Positions 15,165-24,174 of a stretch of DNA of 64,000 nucleotides are shown in pieces (position 1 is the first letter of the stretch; every line of letters begins with the position of its first letter). Below the pieces are notes generated by a model. That model did no database searches and was not told the DNA's origin. It worked only from the letters and a program-made list of their open reading frames with translations. This stretch comes from CAG-390 sp045531455. GTDB lineage: Bacteria > Bacillota > Clostridia > Oscillospirales > CAG-272. The stretch covers positions 1 to 64,000 of the forward strand of contig JAZSEA010000011.1 of NCBI GenBank assembly GCA_045531455.1, in the 5' to 3' direction. The position numbers were made by a program, and so were the translations under genes.

Positions 15165-16664
15165 ATGAAAAAGTTTATCAGAATCATCGCGCTTGTTCTC
15201 GCGCTCCTTACCCTTTCGGGTATGGCAGTTTCCTGTGCAAATACAGGCGACACTGAAACCACTACCGAAGCTCCCGGTGCAGTTTCCACCACCGCTCCCG
15301 AGGTCGAGCAGACCGAGGAAGAGACCCTTTATGCTCCCGATGATCTTCCCGAAACTATGAATTTCGGCGAGACCGTAACCATCTATATGTGGTCCAACTA
15401 CACTATGATGGAGTTCTACGCCGAGGAATCGGGCGACCTCATTGACGACGCTATCTACAAGCGTAACGAGTCCGTTTCCAACCGTCTCGGCATCGAGCTT
15501 GCTTTCGTGGAGGAAAAGGGCGCATCGGGTCAGATGGATTCCTGGATCCAGAAGGCAGAGAACGACTATCAGTCGGACAATACTTTTGACATTTACGCGG
15601 GCTACAGCCGTTCCGCTCCCACAATGGCTCTCAAGGGTATGACCGCAAACCTTCTCGAGTACGAGAACTTCAGCGTAGAGAAGCCCTGGTGGCCCGAGGC
15701 ACTCACAAGCGAGTGTACCATCAACGATAAGCTTCTTTATTGCACGGGTGATATCTCCACCAACCTTCTCTGGATGATGACCGCTACCTGCTACAATAAG
15801 GAGCTCTATGACCAGTATTTCAACGGTGAAAAGACTCCCATGGATATGGTTCAGTCGAATGAGTGGACCATGGAAAAGCTCTTCTCCATGACCAAGGATA
15901 TCTACACCGATGACAGCAACGGCAAGAGAGACGAGCTTGATGTCTACGGCTATGTTATTTCCGAGATCAACGTTGACTCGTTCCAGACCGCGGCAGGCAT
16001 CACCTCCATTCAAAAGAACGATGAGGGCGAGCTTGTGGTTTCTCCCGATTGGCTCAGCCAGCGTTGCGCGGACGTTTGCTCGCTCGTGGGTGAGTTCCTT
16101 GATGCAGAAGGCACCTTCAGCGATAACGACGTCGAACCTCCCCGTAACGTCTTCTTCGAGGAGCGCGCTATCTTCATCACTGACCGTACCTTCATTATCG
16201 CAGGTAAGGATACCACCGAGACAGGTAAGATCGAGTTCTCCTACGGTATCGTTCCTCAGCCTAAGTTCGACACCACCCAGGAAACCTATATGACCAACGT
16301 TGGTCACCCCTTCACTATGTACGCTGTTAACGCTGCTTCCAAGAGAGCAGAGGCTGCAGTTACCACCCTCGAGGCTATGGGCTCGGCTAACCACCGCTCC
16401 GTAACTCCCGCTGTATTCGAGGTTGCTATGAAGGTAAGATATCAGGATGATCCTCAGGCTTCCGAAATGTTCGATATCCTCAAGAACAACATTTCCTTCG
16501 ATATCGGACGTATCTACGCGGACGCTCTCGGCAAATCCACCGCAAACGTTTTCAGAACCACCGCTTTCTCCGCTAACCCCTCCGGCTACGTTACAAACGT
16601 AACAAAGAACAAGAGAGTTATCGAGAACGGTCTGAAAAAGATCATGGATTTCTATAACGAATAA
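15165..16664 (+). CDS. ABC-type substrate-binding lipoprotein, family A copy 1
   Basis: 499 aa from the ATG at 15165 (GAGG 9 bases upstream). The lipobox AVSC gives lipidated Cys24, followed by a TTTEAP-type linker. The mature part resembles family-1 extracellular solute-binding proteins: TVTIYMWSNYTMMEF, a long alpha/beta body, the phrase EKPWWPEALTSECTINDKLL (20 residues), then FDIYAGYSR-like segments upstream and VRYQDDPQASEMFDIL near the end. These capture sugars or oligosaccharides for ABC importers, but no permease or ATPase is nearby. It is paired with the GLUG-like protein upstream, and a terminator follows. Confidence 0.85.
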   Translation: MKKFIRIIALVLALLTLSGMAVSCANTGDTETTTEAPGAVSTTAPEVEQTEEETLYAPDDLPETMNFGETVTIYMWSNYTMMEFYAEESGDLIDDAIYKRNESVSNRLGIELAFVEEKGASGQMDSWIQKAENDYQSDNTFDIYAGYSRSAPTMALKGMTANLLEYENFSVEKPWWPEALTSECTINDKLLYCTGDISTNLLWMMTATCYNKELYDQYFNGEKTPMDMVQSNEWTMEKLFSMTKDIYTDDSNGKRDELDVYGYVISEINVDSFQTAAGITSIQKNDEGELVVSPDWLSQRCADVCSLVGEFLDAEGTFSDNDVEPPRNVFFEERAIFITDRTFIIAGKDTTETGKIEFSYGIVPQPKFDTTQETYMTNVGHPFTMYAVNAASKRAEAAVTTLEAMGSANHRSVTPAVFEVAMKVRYQDDPQASEMFDILKNNISFDIGRIYADALGKSTANVFRTTAFSANPSGYVTNVTKNKRVIENGLKKIMDFYNE

Positions 16665-16675
16665 TAATATTACTG

Positions 16676-16712
16676 AGCCGCCTGTCCGTACACGGATAGG
16701 CGGCTATATTAG
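16676..16712 (+). terminator. Terminator of the first module
   Basis: AGCCGCCT-TCCG pairs with CGGA-AGGCGGCT (one mismatch, loop TACA) and is followed by the moderately T-rich ATATTAGTTT. Confidence 0.75.
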
Positions 16713-16739
16713 TTTACTGTTTAAAATAATTAAAAAATA

Positions 16740-16768
16740 TTGACAAATGAGCGAGAATGTTGTATAAT
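16740..16768 (+). promoter_or_regulatory. Sigma-A promoter of the second GLUG/SBP module
   Basis: TTGACA (16740-16745), a 17-bp spacer and TATAAT (16763-16768). The start codon is 39 bases downstream. Confidence 0.9.
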
Positions 16769-16807
16769 TTAATACGTAATTTATAAAAGAAAGGTTAGGT
16801 ATTTCTA

Positions 16808-18382
16808 ATGAAGAAAATCACCTCTGCCATCATTGTTTCGGCTATGCTCCTCTCTATGATGGTCCTTATGATCCCCACAGCATCCGCTGCTTGGGACGGT
16901 TCATCGGTTTCCGCCGCTCTTATCGGCTCGGGAACAGAATTTGACCCCTATCTCATTTCGAGTGAAAATGATCTCGCTTTTGTTGCAAAGCAGGTCAACG
17001 ACGGCACAACCCACTTTGAGGGTGAGTACATTAAGCTGACGGTCGACCTCGACCTCGGCGGCCATTCATGGCGTCCTATCGGCGAGCTCAAGGCTAACCA
17101 CTTCGCCGGTCACTTTGACGGCGACGGTCACACCATTAAGGGCCTCGTAGTTAAAACCATCGATGACTCCAACGCTCTGTACGGCGGTGTATTCGGACGT
17201 GTTTTGGACGGCTCCGTTAAGAATCTCAACGTTGACGGTGCTAAGATCAACTCTGCTAAGTATGCAGGTGCTATTGCGGGTGTTCTCAATGTAACTGCAG
17301 GAACCGGCGAGGCTTCTATTTACAACTGCCATACAAGCAACTGTGATATTCGCGGACTTCAGCCTGCAGGTATCGTTGGCCGCTGCAGTACCAAAAATGC
17401 AACCAAGGGTCAGATCAAGGTTACCGGTTGCTCTTCGATCAATAACGTGATGAGTCCCTGTTCTGCAGAGGATTTCCCCGCTGCAAGCATGTCCAATTTC
17501 TATATGGGTGGTATTACGGGTGCTTCCGGCGTTGCCGTTATTTCCGGATGCTGGGTTGAGAATGCTACTCTTAACGCTTTCGGAACCGGCAATCCTTGGG
17601 TAGGCGGTATTGTAGGTGTTCACGGCGCAGATAAGATTGCTTCCGACCTCACAAACTGCTACGTCAAGGGCGTTACGATCAACGTTGACGCAACCTGCAA
17701 CCCCACAACGGGAAGCTACGGCGGACTTATCGGTAAGGCTGCTCACGTTGCTGTTTCGTTCGGAGACATTAACACCGAGTATAACATTTTTAACTGCTTT
17801 GCTTCCGACGTTACGATCAATGACCCCACAAACTCTGTAAACGTAGGTATTCTTATGGGTCTGATCAACGACTCGATCTATTTCAACGATGTTTATTACG
17901 TTCCTCAGACAAATCTTTCTTCCTTCGGCTACGATAAGTATTTCGCAGAGTGGCCCTTTATGGAGGTTACTGCAGTTTCAAATGTAAAGGCCGAGGATCT
18001 TAACAGCGGTAACAGCACCACCGTATGGACCGATGACGTTGTCCTCGGACATCCCGTTATCGACGTTGCGGCAGCTCTCGAGAACGCTCCTACATACGTT
18101 GATTATTACGTAGAGCACGCGGCTGATACTACCGAAGAGGTTACCACCGAGGCTCCCGCAGTTACCGATGAAGTAACAACCGAGGCTCCCGTAGTTACCG
18201 ACGAGCCCACCGATGCTCCCGAGGCTACCGACGCTCCCACCGAAGCACCCGTAGTTACCGATGCTCCCGCACAGGGCACCGAGCCTGCAAAGGAAGAGAA
18301 GGGTTGCGGTGGTATGATCGCAGGCGGCGTTATCATCGTTGCTCTCCTCGGAACCGCAGTCGTTTTCAAGAAGAGAGACTGA
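16808..18382 (+). CDS. GLUG-like beta-helix surface protein with C-terminal membrane anchor, copy 2
   Basis: 524 aa, the same length and layout as the protein at 13572. The signal peptide again ends in TASA. The first about 50 mature residues and the C-terminal 30 are almost identical to copy 1, as is the last repeat NSGNSTTVWTDDVVLGHPVI (20 residues), while the middle repeats differ strongly. The linker contains TTEAPxVTDE units. The tail is again EEKGCGG, a hydrophobic span and KKRD. It has its own promoter and is followed by its lipoprotein partner after 27 bases. The origin by tandem duplication with later divergence of the presumed binding face is inference. Confidence 0.85.
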   Translation: MKKITSAIIVSAMLLSMMVLMIPTASAAWDGSSVSAALIGSGTEFDPYLISSENDLAFVAKQVNDGTTHFEGEYIKLTVDLDLGGHSWRPIGELKANHFAGHFDGDGHTIKGLVVKTIDDSNALYGGVFGRVLDGSVKNLNVDGAKINSAKYAGAIAGVLNVTAGTGEASIYNCHTSNCDIRGLQPAGIVGRCSTKNATKGQIKVTGCSSINNVMSPCSAEDFPAASMSNFYMGGITGASGVAVISGCWVENATLNAFGTGNPWVGGIVGVHGADKIASDLTNCYVKGVTINVDATCNPTTGSYGGLIGKAAHVAVSFGDINTEYNIFNCFASDVTINDPTNSVNVGILMGLINDSIYFNDVYYVPQTNLSSFGYDKYFAEWPFMEVTAVSNVKAEDLNSGNSTTVWTDDVVLGHPVIDVAAALENAPTYVDYYVEHAADTTEEVTTEAPAVTDEVTTEAPVVTDEPTDAPEATDAPTEAPVVTDAPAQGTEPAKEEKGCGGMIAGGVIIVALLGTAVVFKKRD

Positions 18383-18409
18383 TTTCCCTTGAATTTGAGG
18401 AATAATCAA

Positions 18410-19906
18410 ATGAAAAAGTATATCAGAATGATCGCGCTTGTTATGGCGATGCTGACCCTCACGGGAACGCTCGTCGCTTGCGCGAATACGGGCGACACCG
18501 AGGTCACAACCGAAGCTCCCGTAGCGGCAGTAACGACTGCTCCCGAGCCCGGAGTTACCGAGGAAGCAACTCTTTATCCTCCGGATGACCTTGAGGAATC
18601 CTATAATTTCGATACCACGATCACGGTTTATATGTGGTCCGACTATACAATGATGGAGTTCTACGCCGAGGAATCGGGCGACATCATTGACGATGCGATA
18701 TTCAACCGTAACAACGACGTTGAAAACAGACTCGGTATTACCCTCGAGTTCGTCGAGGAGCCCGGCTCTGCAAAGAAGATGTCTCCCTGGATGGCAAGAG
18801 CCGAGAATGACTGGCAGGCAGATAACGAGTACGATATCTATGCAGGCTACAGCCGTTGCGCACCTCAGATGGCACTCAAGGGTATGACCGCGAACCTTCT
18901 TGAATATGAAGCATTCAGCGTTGAGAAGCCCTGGTGGCCCGAAGCTCTCACCACAGAGTGTACCATCAATGATAAGCTCCTCTTCTGCTCGGGCGATATC
19001 TCCACCAACCTTCTCTGGATGATGACGGGTACCTTCTACAATAAGGACCTTTATGAGAAGTATTACGGCGGCGAAAAGTCTCCTATGGATATGGTTGAGG
19101 CTAACGAATGGACCATGGAGAAGTTCTTCACCATGGCAAGAGATATCTATGTCGATGACGGAAACGGTAAGAAGGACGATGGCGACGAATACGGCTACGC
19201 TCTTTACCAGACCAACATTGACGCCTTCCAGACCGCTGCAGGCATCACCTCTCTTGTAAAGGATGAGGAAAAAGGCCTCCGCATTTCCGAGGATTGGGCA
19301 AGCCAGCGTTGCGCTGACGTTTGCGACCTCGTTGGAACCTTCGTTGATTCCGAGGGCGTAATTTACAGCGACAGCACCAAGATCAGAAATATCTTCTATG
19401 AAGAGCGAGCTCTCTTCATCACCGACCGTACCTTTATCGTTGCGGGTAAGGACACCACAGAGACCAACAAGATCGAGTTCTCCTACGGCGTAGTTCCTCA
19501 GCCCAAGTATTCTGCTGACCAGGAATCCTTCCTTACCAACGTAGGTCACCCCTTCACCATGTATGCGATCAACTCGCAGACAAAGGATATCGAGGCTGCT
19601 GTAACAACTCTCGAGGCTATGGGCTCTGCTAACCACCGTACCGTAACTCCCGCGGTATTCGAGGTAGCTATGAAGGTAAGATATACCGATGATCCTCAGT
19701 CCGCAAGAATGTATGACATTCTCCGCGAGAATATCTCCTTCGACGCAGGACGTCTCTTCCAGGATATGCTCGGCAAGGGTACATCCACTCTCTTCGCGTC
19801 TACCGCTATGTCCGGTAACCCCTCGGGTCTTATTTCCAATATCGAAAAGAACAGACGAGTTATCGAGGCCGGCATCAAGACCATCATGAAGTCTTACGAA
19901 GGCTAA
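18410..19906 (+). CDS. ABC-type substrate-binding lipoprotein, family A copy 2
   Basis: 498 aa from the ATG at 18410, chosen over an in-frame TTG at 18389 because TGAGG lies 9 bases upstream. Lipobox LVAC with Cys24. Highly similar to the protein at 15165 throughout, with the same EKPWWPEALTTECTINDKLL block, FYAEESGDIIDDAIFNRN near the N-terminus and VRYTDDPQSARMYDIL near the C-terminus. It is presumably the surface-exposed solute-binding component, with unknown ligand, co-transcribed with the GLUG-like protein upstream. Confidence 0.85.
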   Translation: MKKYIRMIALVMAMLTLTGTLVACANTGDTEVTTEAPVAAVTTAPEPGVTEEATLYPPDDLEESYNFDTTITVYMWSDYTMMEFYAEESGDIIDDAIFNRNNDVENRLGITLEFVEEPGSAKKMSPWMARAENDWQADNEYDIYAGYSRCAPQMALKGMTANLLEYEAFSVEKPWWPEALTTECTINDKLLFCSGDISTNLLWMMTGTFYNKDLYEKYYGGEKSPMDMVEANEWTMEKFFTMARDIYVDDGNGKKDDGDEYGYALYQTNIDAFQTAAGITSLVKDEEKGLRISEDWASQRCADVCDLVGTFVDSEGVIYSDSTKIRNIFYEERALFITDRTFIVAGKDTTETNKIEFSYGVVPQPKYSADQESFLTNVGHPFTMYAINSQTKDIEAAVTTLEAMGSANHRTVTPAVFEVAMKVRYTDDPQSARMYDILRENISFDAGRLFQDMLGKGTSTLFASTAMSGNPSGLISNIEKNRRVIEAGIKTIMKSYEG

Positions 19907-19919
19907 TAGTTCATTTATA

Positions 19920-19959
19920 CCTGACGCCCTGCACTTTTGTGGGGCGTTAGGTGTTTTTT
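19920..19959 (+). terminator. Terminator of the second module
   Basis: CCTGACGCCC pairs with GGGCGTTAGG (one G-T pair) and is followed by TGTTTTTT. Confidence 0.88.
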
Positions 19960-19970
19960 ACAAAAAAGTG

Positions 19971-19999
19971 TTGACAAATTGAGTCAATTGTGGTAAAAT
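19971..19999 (+). promoter_or_regulatory. Sigma-A promoter of the third family A lipoprotein
   Basis: TTGACA (19971-19976), a 17-bp spacer and TGG-extended TAAAAT (19994-19999). Confidence 0.85.
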
Positions 20000-20030
20000 T
20001 AGATATCATAAACCTAATGGGAGGTTCATT

Positions 20031-21521
20031 ATGAAAAAAACAATCAGAATTATCGCGATGTTTTTATCTCTTGTTACCCTTCTTGCTATGTTCGCGGCTT
20101 GTGCTGACAACAGCGGAAGTGAAGTAACTACTGATGAAGCGGCTACTCAGGCACCCGGCGGAGAAGGTCAGGTTGACGCTACCACCGCGGAGGAAACCTT
20201 ATTTGTGCCCGACGACCTTGAGGAAAAGTATGATTTCGGCACCACTATCACCATCTATATGTGGGATGATTTCAGAATGACCGAATTCTATGCTGAAGAA
20301 TCCGGCGACCTTATCGATGATGCTGTTTATCACCGTAATGAAAAGGTTGCGGCAAGACTCGGTATCACCTTCGAGTTCATTGAAGAACCCGGCGACAGCG
20401 ATGAATATACCACTTGGATCCAGAAGGCAGAAAACGATTGGGCTGCCGATAATGTTTACGATATTTATGCAGGCTACAGCCGCGCAACTCCTCTTCTTTC
20501 GCTTAAGAATATGTGCGCAAACCTCCTTGATCAGCCCGCATTCAGCGTAGAGAAGCCCTGGTGGCCCGAGGCTCTTACCACAGAGTGTACCATCAAGGAT
20601 AAGCTCTTCTTCTGCACCGGTGACATTGCAACAAGTATGCTTTGGTACATGGACGCGTTTATGTACAATAAGGAACTTTATGCAAACTTCATCTCCACGG
20701 AAAAGACTCCTATGGATATGGTTCAGGCAAACGAATGGACTCTTGAAAACTTTGTTGCTCTCGTCAAGGATCTTTATACGGATAACAACCAGGACGGCAA
20801 GAAGGATAAGAACGACTTCTTTGGCGCAACCCTTTACTCGACCGACCTTGACTCCTTTATGATCGGCGCGGGCATTACGACCCTTGAAAAGAACGCTGAC
20901 GGAGAGCTCCAGATCTCCGAAAAGTGGAAGAGCCAGCATTGCGCAGATATCTGCGAGGCTGTCGGTGCTGCACTTACAGAGGCCGGTATCTTCGGCTCCA
21001 CCTCGAGAACACCCTTCAAGAATCAGCAGGCTGTTTTCCATATGGACCGTGTATTCAATATCCCCGGCACCGACCTTGAAGACGGTGTTGGACTCGACTT
21101 CGCTGTAGGCGTAGTTCCCGTTCCCAAGTTCAATGAGTCACAGGAAGGCTACAAGACCAATCTCGGTAACCCCTATACCATCTATGCGGTAAACGCTCAG
21201 TCCGATACTCTCGAGGCAACAGTTACTACTCTCGAGGCTATGGCATCCGAGAACTACCGTTCCGTAACTCCCGCTGTATTTGAGGTTGCTATGAAGGTAA
21301 GATATACCGACGATCCTCAGGTCGCGGAAATGTTCGACATTCTCAAGGAAAACGTATCCTTTGACGCAGGTAAGCTTTACCACTATACAATGGGTGGAAC
21401 CACCACAAAGCTCTTCGTTGACAGCTGCACCGGTAACCCCACCAACTTCCTTACTATGCTTCAAAGAAGTGAGAAGGCTATTAAAGCAAAACTCAAGACA
21501 ATCATGGAAGCTTACGAATAA
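20031..21521 (+). CDS. ABC-type substrate-binding lipoprotein, family A copy 3
   Basis: 496 aa. The signal peptide ends in a lipobox with Cys24 (FAAC), followed by a Thr/Ala/Glu linker. It shares TITIYMWDDFRMTEFYAEES (20 residues), WIQKAENDW, YDIYAGYSR, EKPWWPEALTTECTIKDKLF and VRYTDDPQVAEMFDIL with the two genes before it. It is more diverged and has no GLUG-like partner: it is a single-gene unit with its own promoter and terminator. The start has GGGAGG upstream. Confidence 0.85.
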   Translation: MKKTIRIIAMFLSLVTLLAMFAACADNSGSEVTTDEAATQAPGGEGQVDATTAEETLFVPDDLEEKYDFGTTITIYMWDDFRMTEFYAEESGDLIDDAVYHRNEKVAARLGITFEFIEEPGDSDEYTTWIQKAENDWAADNVYDIYAGYSRATPLLSLKNMCANLLDQPAFSVEKPWWPEALTTECTIKDKLFFCTGDIATSMLWYMDAFMYNKELYANFISTEKTPMDMVQANEWTLENFVALVKDLYTDNNQDGKKDKNDFFGATLYSTDLDSFMIGAGITTLEKNADGELQISEKWKSQHCADICEAVGAALTEAGIFGSTSRTPFKNQQAVFHMDRVFNIPGTDLEDGVGLDFAVGVVPVPKFNESQEGYKTNLGNPYTIYAVNAQSDTLEATVTTLEAMASENYRSVTPAVFEVAMKVRYTDDPQVAEMFDILKENVSFDAGKLYHYTMGGTTTKLFVDSCTGNPTNFLTMLQRSEKAIKAKLKTIMEAYE

Positions 21522-21531
21522 TTAAATTTTT

Positions 21532-21570
21532 CCGCCTGCCCTGAAAATATAGGGCAGGCGGCTGTTTTTT
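21532..21570 (+). terminator. Intrinsic terminator
   Basis: CCGCCTGCCCT and AGGGCAGGCGG form a perfect 11-bp stem, with TTTTTT four bases later. Confidence 0.92.
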
Positions 21571-21584
21571 GTATCGATTTACTA

Positions 21585-21613
21585 TTGACAAGCGAGGGAA
21601 AATGTGATAAAAT
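21585..21613 (+). promoter_or_regulatory. Sigma-A promoter of glyA
   Basis: TTGACA (21585-21590), a 17-bp spacer and TAAAAT (21608-21613). Confidence 0.85.
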
Positions 21614-21643
21614 AAATCATATTTTTTTACAGGAGGAAACGAT

Positions 21644-22882
21644 ATGTTTTTTGAAAGAGTTAAGGATTTTGATCCCGAGGTCGGCGCGGCGTGCGGCAGA
21701 GAATTGAACCGCCAGCGCGGAAACATCGAGCTCATCGCGTCCGAGAATATCGTCTCCGAGGCAGTTCTTCTTGCAGCGGGCGGAGTTCTCACCAACAAGT
21801 ATGCGGAGGGTTATCCCGGGAAGCGCTATTACGGCGGATGTGAGATTGTTGACGAGGTAGAAGAGATCGCACGTCAGCGTGCCTGCAAGCTTTGGGGAGC
21901 TGATCACGCAAACGTACAGCCTCATAGCGGAGCAAACGCAAATCTTGCGGCATTCTTTGCTCTTCTCAATCCCGGCGATAAGGTTCTCTCGATGAATCTT
22001 GCGCACGGCGGACATATCTCGCACGGCTTGCCCATCAATATTTCGGGTAAGTACTTCACCATATATCAGTACGGCGTTGATGCCGAGACGGGTCTTATCA
22101 ACTACGATGAGGTTCGCCGTATGGCCCTCGAATGCCGTCCCAAGATGATCCTTGCGGGCGCAAGCGCATATCCCAGAATCATCGATTTCGCAAAGTTCCG
22201 CGAGATCGCGGATGAGGTCGGCGCATATCTTATGGTAGATATGGCTCATATCGCAGGACTTGTTGCCGCAGGCGTACATCCCTCACCCGTTCCTTATGCA
22301 GACGTTGTAACAACCACCACCCACAAGACCCTCAGAGGCCCCAGAGGCGGTCTTATCCTTTGCCGTGAGCAGTTTGCCACCGCGATCGACAAGGCTATCT
22401 TCCCGGGCACACAGGGCGGTCCTCTTATGCACATCATCGCCGCAAAGGCTGTTGCACTCGGTGAGGCACTTCGCCCCGAGTTCGTTGACTATCAGAAGCA
22501 GGTCGTTGCTAACGCCGCACGTCTTGCAAAGGGACTGAACGAGCGCGGAATCAAGCTCGTTTCGGGCGGTACCGAGAACCATCTTATGCTTCTCGATCTC
22601 CGCGATACCGGTATGACCGGCCGCGAGCTTGAGGTCAATCTTGACTCGGTACACATTACCGCGAACAAGAACGCGATCCCGAACGATCCTCAGAAGCCCG
22701 CTTACACTTCTGGCCTCCGCGTAGGTACTCCCGCAGTTACTACCCGCGGATTCGGTCTTGAGGAAATGGACAAGATCGCAGGCTTTATCGCTGACACCGT
22801 TTACGATTTCGAAAACAAGAAAACGTCTATCGCGGAAGGCGTTGCTGAGCTTTGCGCAAAGTTCCCGATCTATAATGCTTAA
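21644..22882 (+). CDS. glyA: Serine hydroxymethyltransferase
   Basis: 412 aa, the standard length. It converts serine and tetrahydrofolate to glycine and methylene-tetrahydrofolate using PLP. Family motifs are RQRGNIELIASENIVSEAV-like (NIELIASEN), NKYAEGYPGKRYYGG, VQPHSGANAN, the PLP-lysine block TTTHKTLRGPRGG and YTSGLRVGTPAVTTRG. AGGAGG precedes the ATG. It has its own promoter and shares a bidirectional terminator with gpsA. It sits as a housekeeping gene among surface-protein genes. Confidence 0.97.
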   Translation: MFFERVKDFDPEVGAACGRELNRQRGNIELIASENIVSEAVLLAAGGVLTNKYAEGYPGKRYYGGCEIVDEVEEIARQRACKLWGADHANVQPHSGANANLAAFFALLNPGDKVLSMNLAHGGHISHGLPINISGKYFTIYQYGVDAETGLINYDEVRRMALECRPKMILAGASAYPRIIDFAKFREIADEVGAYLMVDMAHIAGLVAAGVHPSPVPYADVVTTTTHKTLRGPRGGLILCREQFATAIDKAIFPGTQGGPLMHIIAAKAVALGEALRPEFVDYQKQVVANAARLAKGLNERGIKLVSGGTENHLMLLDLRDTGMTGRELEVNLDSVHITANKNAIPNDPQKPAYTSGLRVGTPAVTTRGFGLEEMDKIAGFIADTVYDFENKKTSIAEGVAELCAKFPIYNA

Positions 22883-22893
22883 ATAAACAAAAT

Positions 22894-22924
22894 AAGACCC
22901 GAGCTGAGGCTCGGGTCTTTATTT
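22894..22924. terminator. Bidirectional terminator between glyA and gpsA
   Basis: AAGACCCGAGC and GCTCGGGTCTT form an 11-bp stem with a 4-base loop, followed by TTATTTTG on the plus strand and by TTATTTTG on the minus strand as well. Confidence 0.92.
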
Positions 22925-22932
22925 TGTTCAGA

Positions 22933-23997
22933 TCAATAAACTTCCTTTTCGAACTTCTTCCAGGGAACGTCGATGCCTGTCTCGTTGTCGAGAAGTCTGC
23001 CGATGTGGTAGAGAAGGGGAAGATCGTCAGCCTTGATAACGCCCATAGACTCGAGAGTCTTAGCCGCCTCAACGGTTCTGCCTGCGATAGCGATGGACTC
23101 GAGGGTAACGCCCTTGAGAGCCTCCATAGCATCCTTGAAGCTCATACCGGTGCCGAGGAGAGTACCGATCTTACGGGTTCTGCCGCCGAATACGGTAACG
23201 TAAAGGTCGCCTGCGCCAAGCTCGATGTTGTCGGGATGACCGCCGCAGAGGTCGAGAAGGATTCTCATCTCGCGGACTGCCTGACCGAAGAGAGCTGCCT
23301 GGGAGTTGTAATGCTCGAACTCACGGCCCTCGCGCTTGTAGGACATACCGATCGCGAGAGATACGCCGAGAGCGTATGCGTTCTTGAGAGCAACTGCGCA
23401 CTCAACGCCGCGAACGTCTGTCGAAAGGCTTACGTGGTAGTAGGGAGCCTCGAAGAGATCGCGGATCTCGCGGAGAAGCTCAATTTTGCGTCCGCAGAAG
23501 GTTACGCAAGAGGGGTCGAGGTCTGCAAGCTCATAGCTGGTGCAGGGACCGCCGACTGCGCAGAAATCGATGTTCTTCTTGCCGCAAGCAGCAGCAACCT
23601 CTTCCATTCTTTCGGGGTAGGAGATCATCTTGCCCTCGCCGAGGTGGATCATACCCTTGGAGATAGAGAGAACCGGAACTCCGTCGGGAAGACGCGGAAT
23701 TACGTAATCAAGATACCAATCAAGACCGAAGCTCGATACGCCGCAGATGGAGAGATCTGCTCCCTCGAGAGCTTCTTCGAGCTGGTCAACGGTGTAGTAC
23801 TCGGTACCTGCGGGAATGGGACGCTTAAGGGTCAGGTGCTCGCCTGTAGCGCGTGCGTGTGCGATGATCTCGCCGTCGAGGGGAGAGCCTACGAAGCGGA
23901 TCTTACAGCCGTTGAGAGCTGCGGGCCAGGTGATGGCGGAGCCCATCATACCGCAACCGACAACTGTGATAATGGGATGTTCGGACTTGTTTCTCAT
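22933..23997 (-). CDS. gpsA: NAD(P)-dependent glycerol-3-phosphate dehydrogenase family protein
   Basis: 354 aa. An N-terminal Rossmann motif VVGCGMMGSA is at residues 12-21. The C-terminal helical domain contains ECAVALKNAYALGVSLAIGM, with the conserved catalytic Lys of GpsA, and the late block GAGDLYVTVFGGRTRKIGTL resembles the GDLxxTxxSxxxRN signature. The enzyme reduces dihydroxyacetone phosphate to glycerol-3-phosphate for phospholipid synthesis. It is slightly longer and more diverged than typical GpsA, so a related polyol-phosphate dehydrogenase is possible. Single-gene unit; AAGGAAG lies before the ATG. Confidence 0.8.
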   Translation of the reverse strand: MRNKSEHPIITVVGCGMMGSAITWPAALNGCKIRFVGSPLDGEIIAHARATGEHLTLKRPIPAGTEYYTVDQLEEALEGADLSICGVSSFGLDWYLDYVIPRLPDGVPVLSISKGMIHLGEGKMISYPERMEEVAAACGKKNIDFCAVGGPCTSYELADLDPSCVTFCGRKIELLREIRDLFEAPYYHVSLSTDVRGVECAVALKNAYALGVSLAIGMSYKREGREFEHYNSQAALFGQAVREMRILLDLCGGHPDNIELGAGDLYVTVFGGRTRKIGTLLGTGMSFKDAMEALKGVTLESIAIAGRTVEAAKTLESMGVIKADDLPLLYHIGRLLDNETGIDVPWKKFEKEVY

Positions 23998-24039
23998 TTT
24001 GTTTCTTCCTTTATGTAATTAAATTTTTTACCGCATATA

Positions 24040-24068
24040 ATTATACTACAAATCCGGATTGATTTCAA
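24040..24068 (-). promoter_or_regulatory. Promoter of the gpsA-like gene
   Basis: On the minus strand TTGAAA (24063-24068), a 17-bp spacer and TATAAT (24040-24045). Confidence 0.85.
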
Positions 24069-24140
24069 TACTTTTTTTAAAAAACGGCATTTTGTTCAGT
24101 TTTGAGATTAATTAATGAGTTTTTTATTGCATAATGAAAT

Positions 24141-24168
24141 AAAAGCACCTGCATATGCAGGTGCTTTT
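24141..24168 (-). terminator. Perfect 28-bp palindrome, terminator of the lipoprotein gene
   Basis: AAAAGCACCTGCAT is followed directly by its reverse complement. It ends in TTTT on both strands and lies 6 bases after the stop of the gene at 24175. Confidence 0.85.
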
Positions 24169-24174
24169 AAGTTA

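Noticed and set aside
17978..19636. 552-aa minus-strand frame across the GLUG and lipoprotein genes
   Set aside because: Covers the antisense of two real genes and their gap; no start signals.
13572..21521. Prophage or transposon as the source of the surface-gene region
   Set aside because: No integrase, transposase, phage gene, terminal repeat or tRNA target site is present around it.
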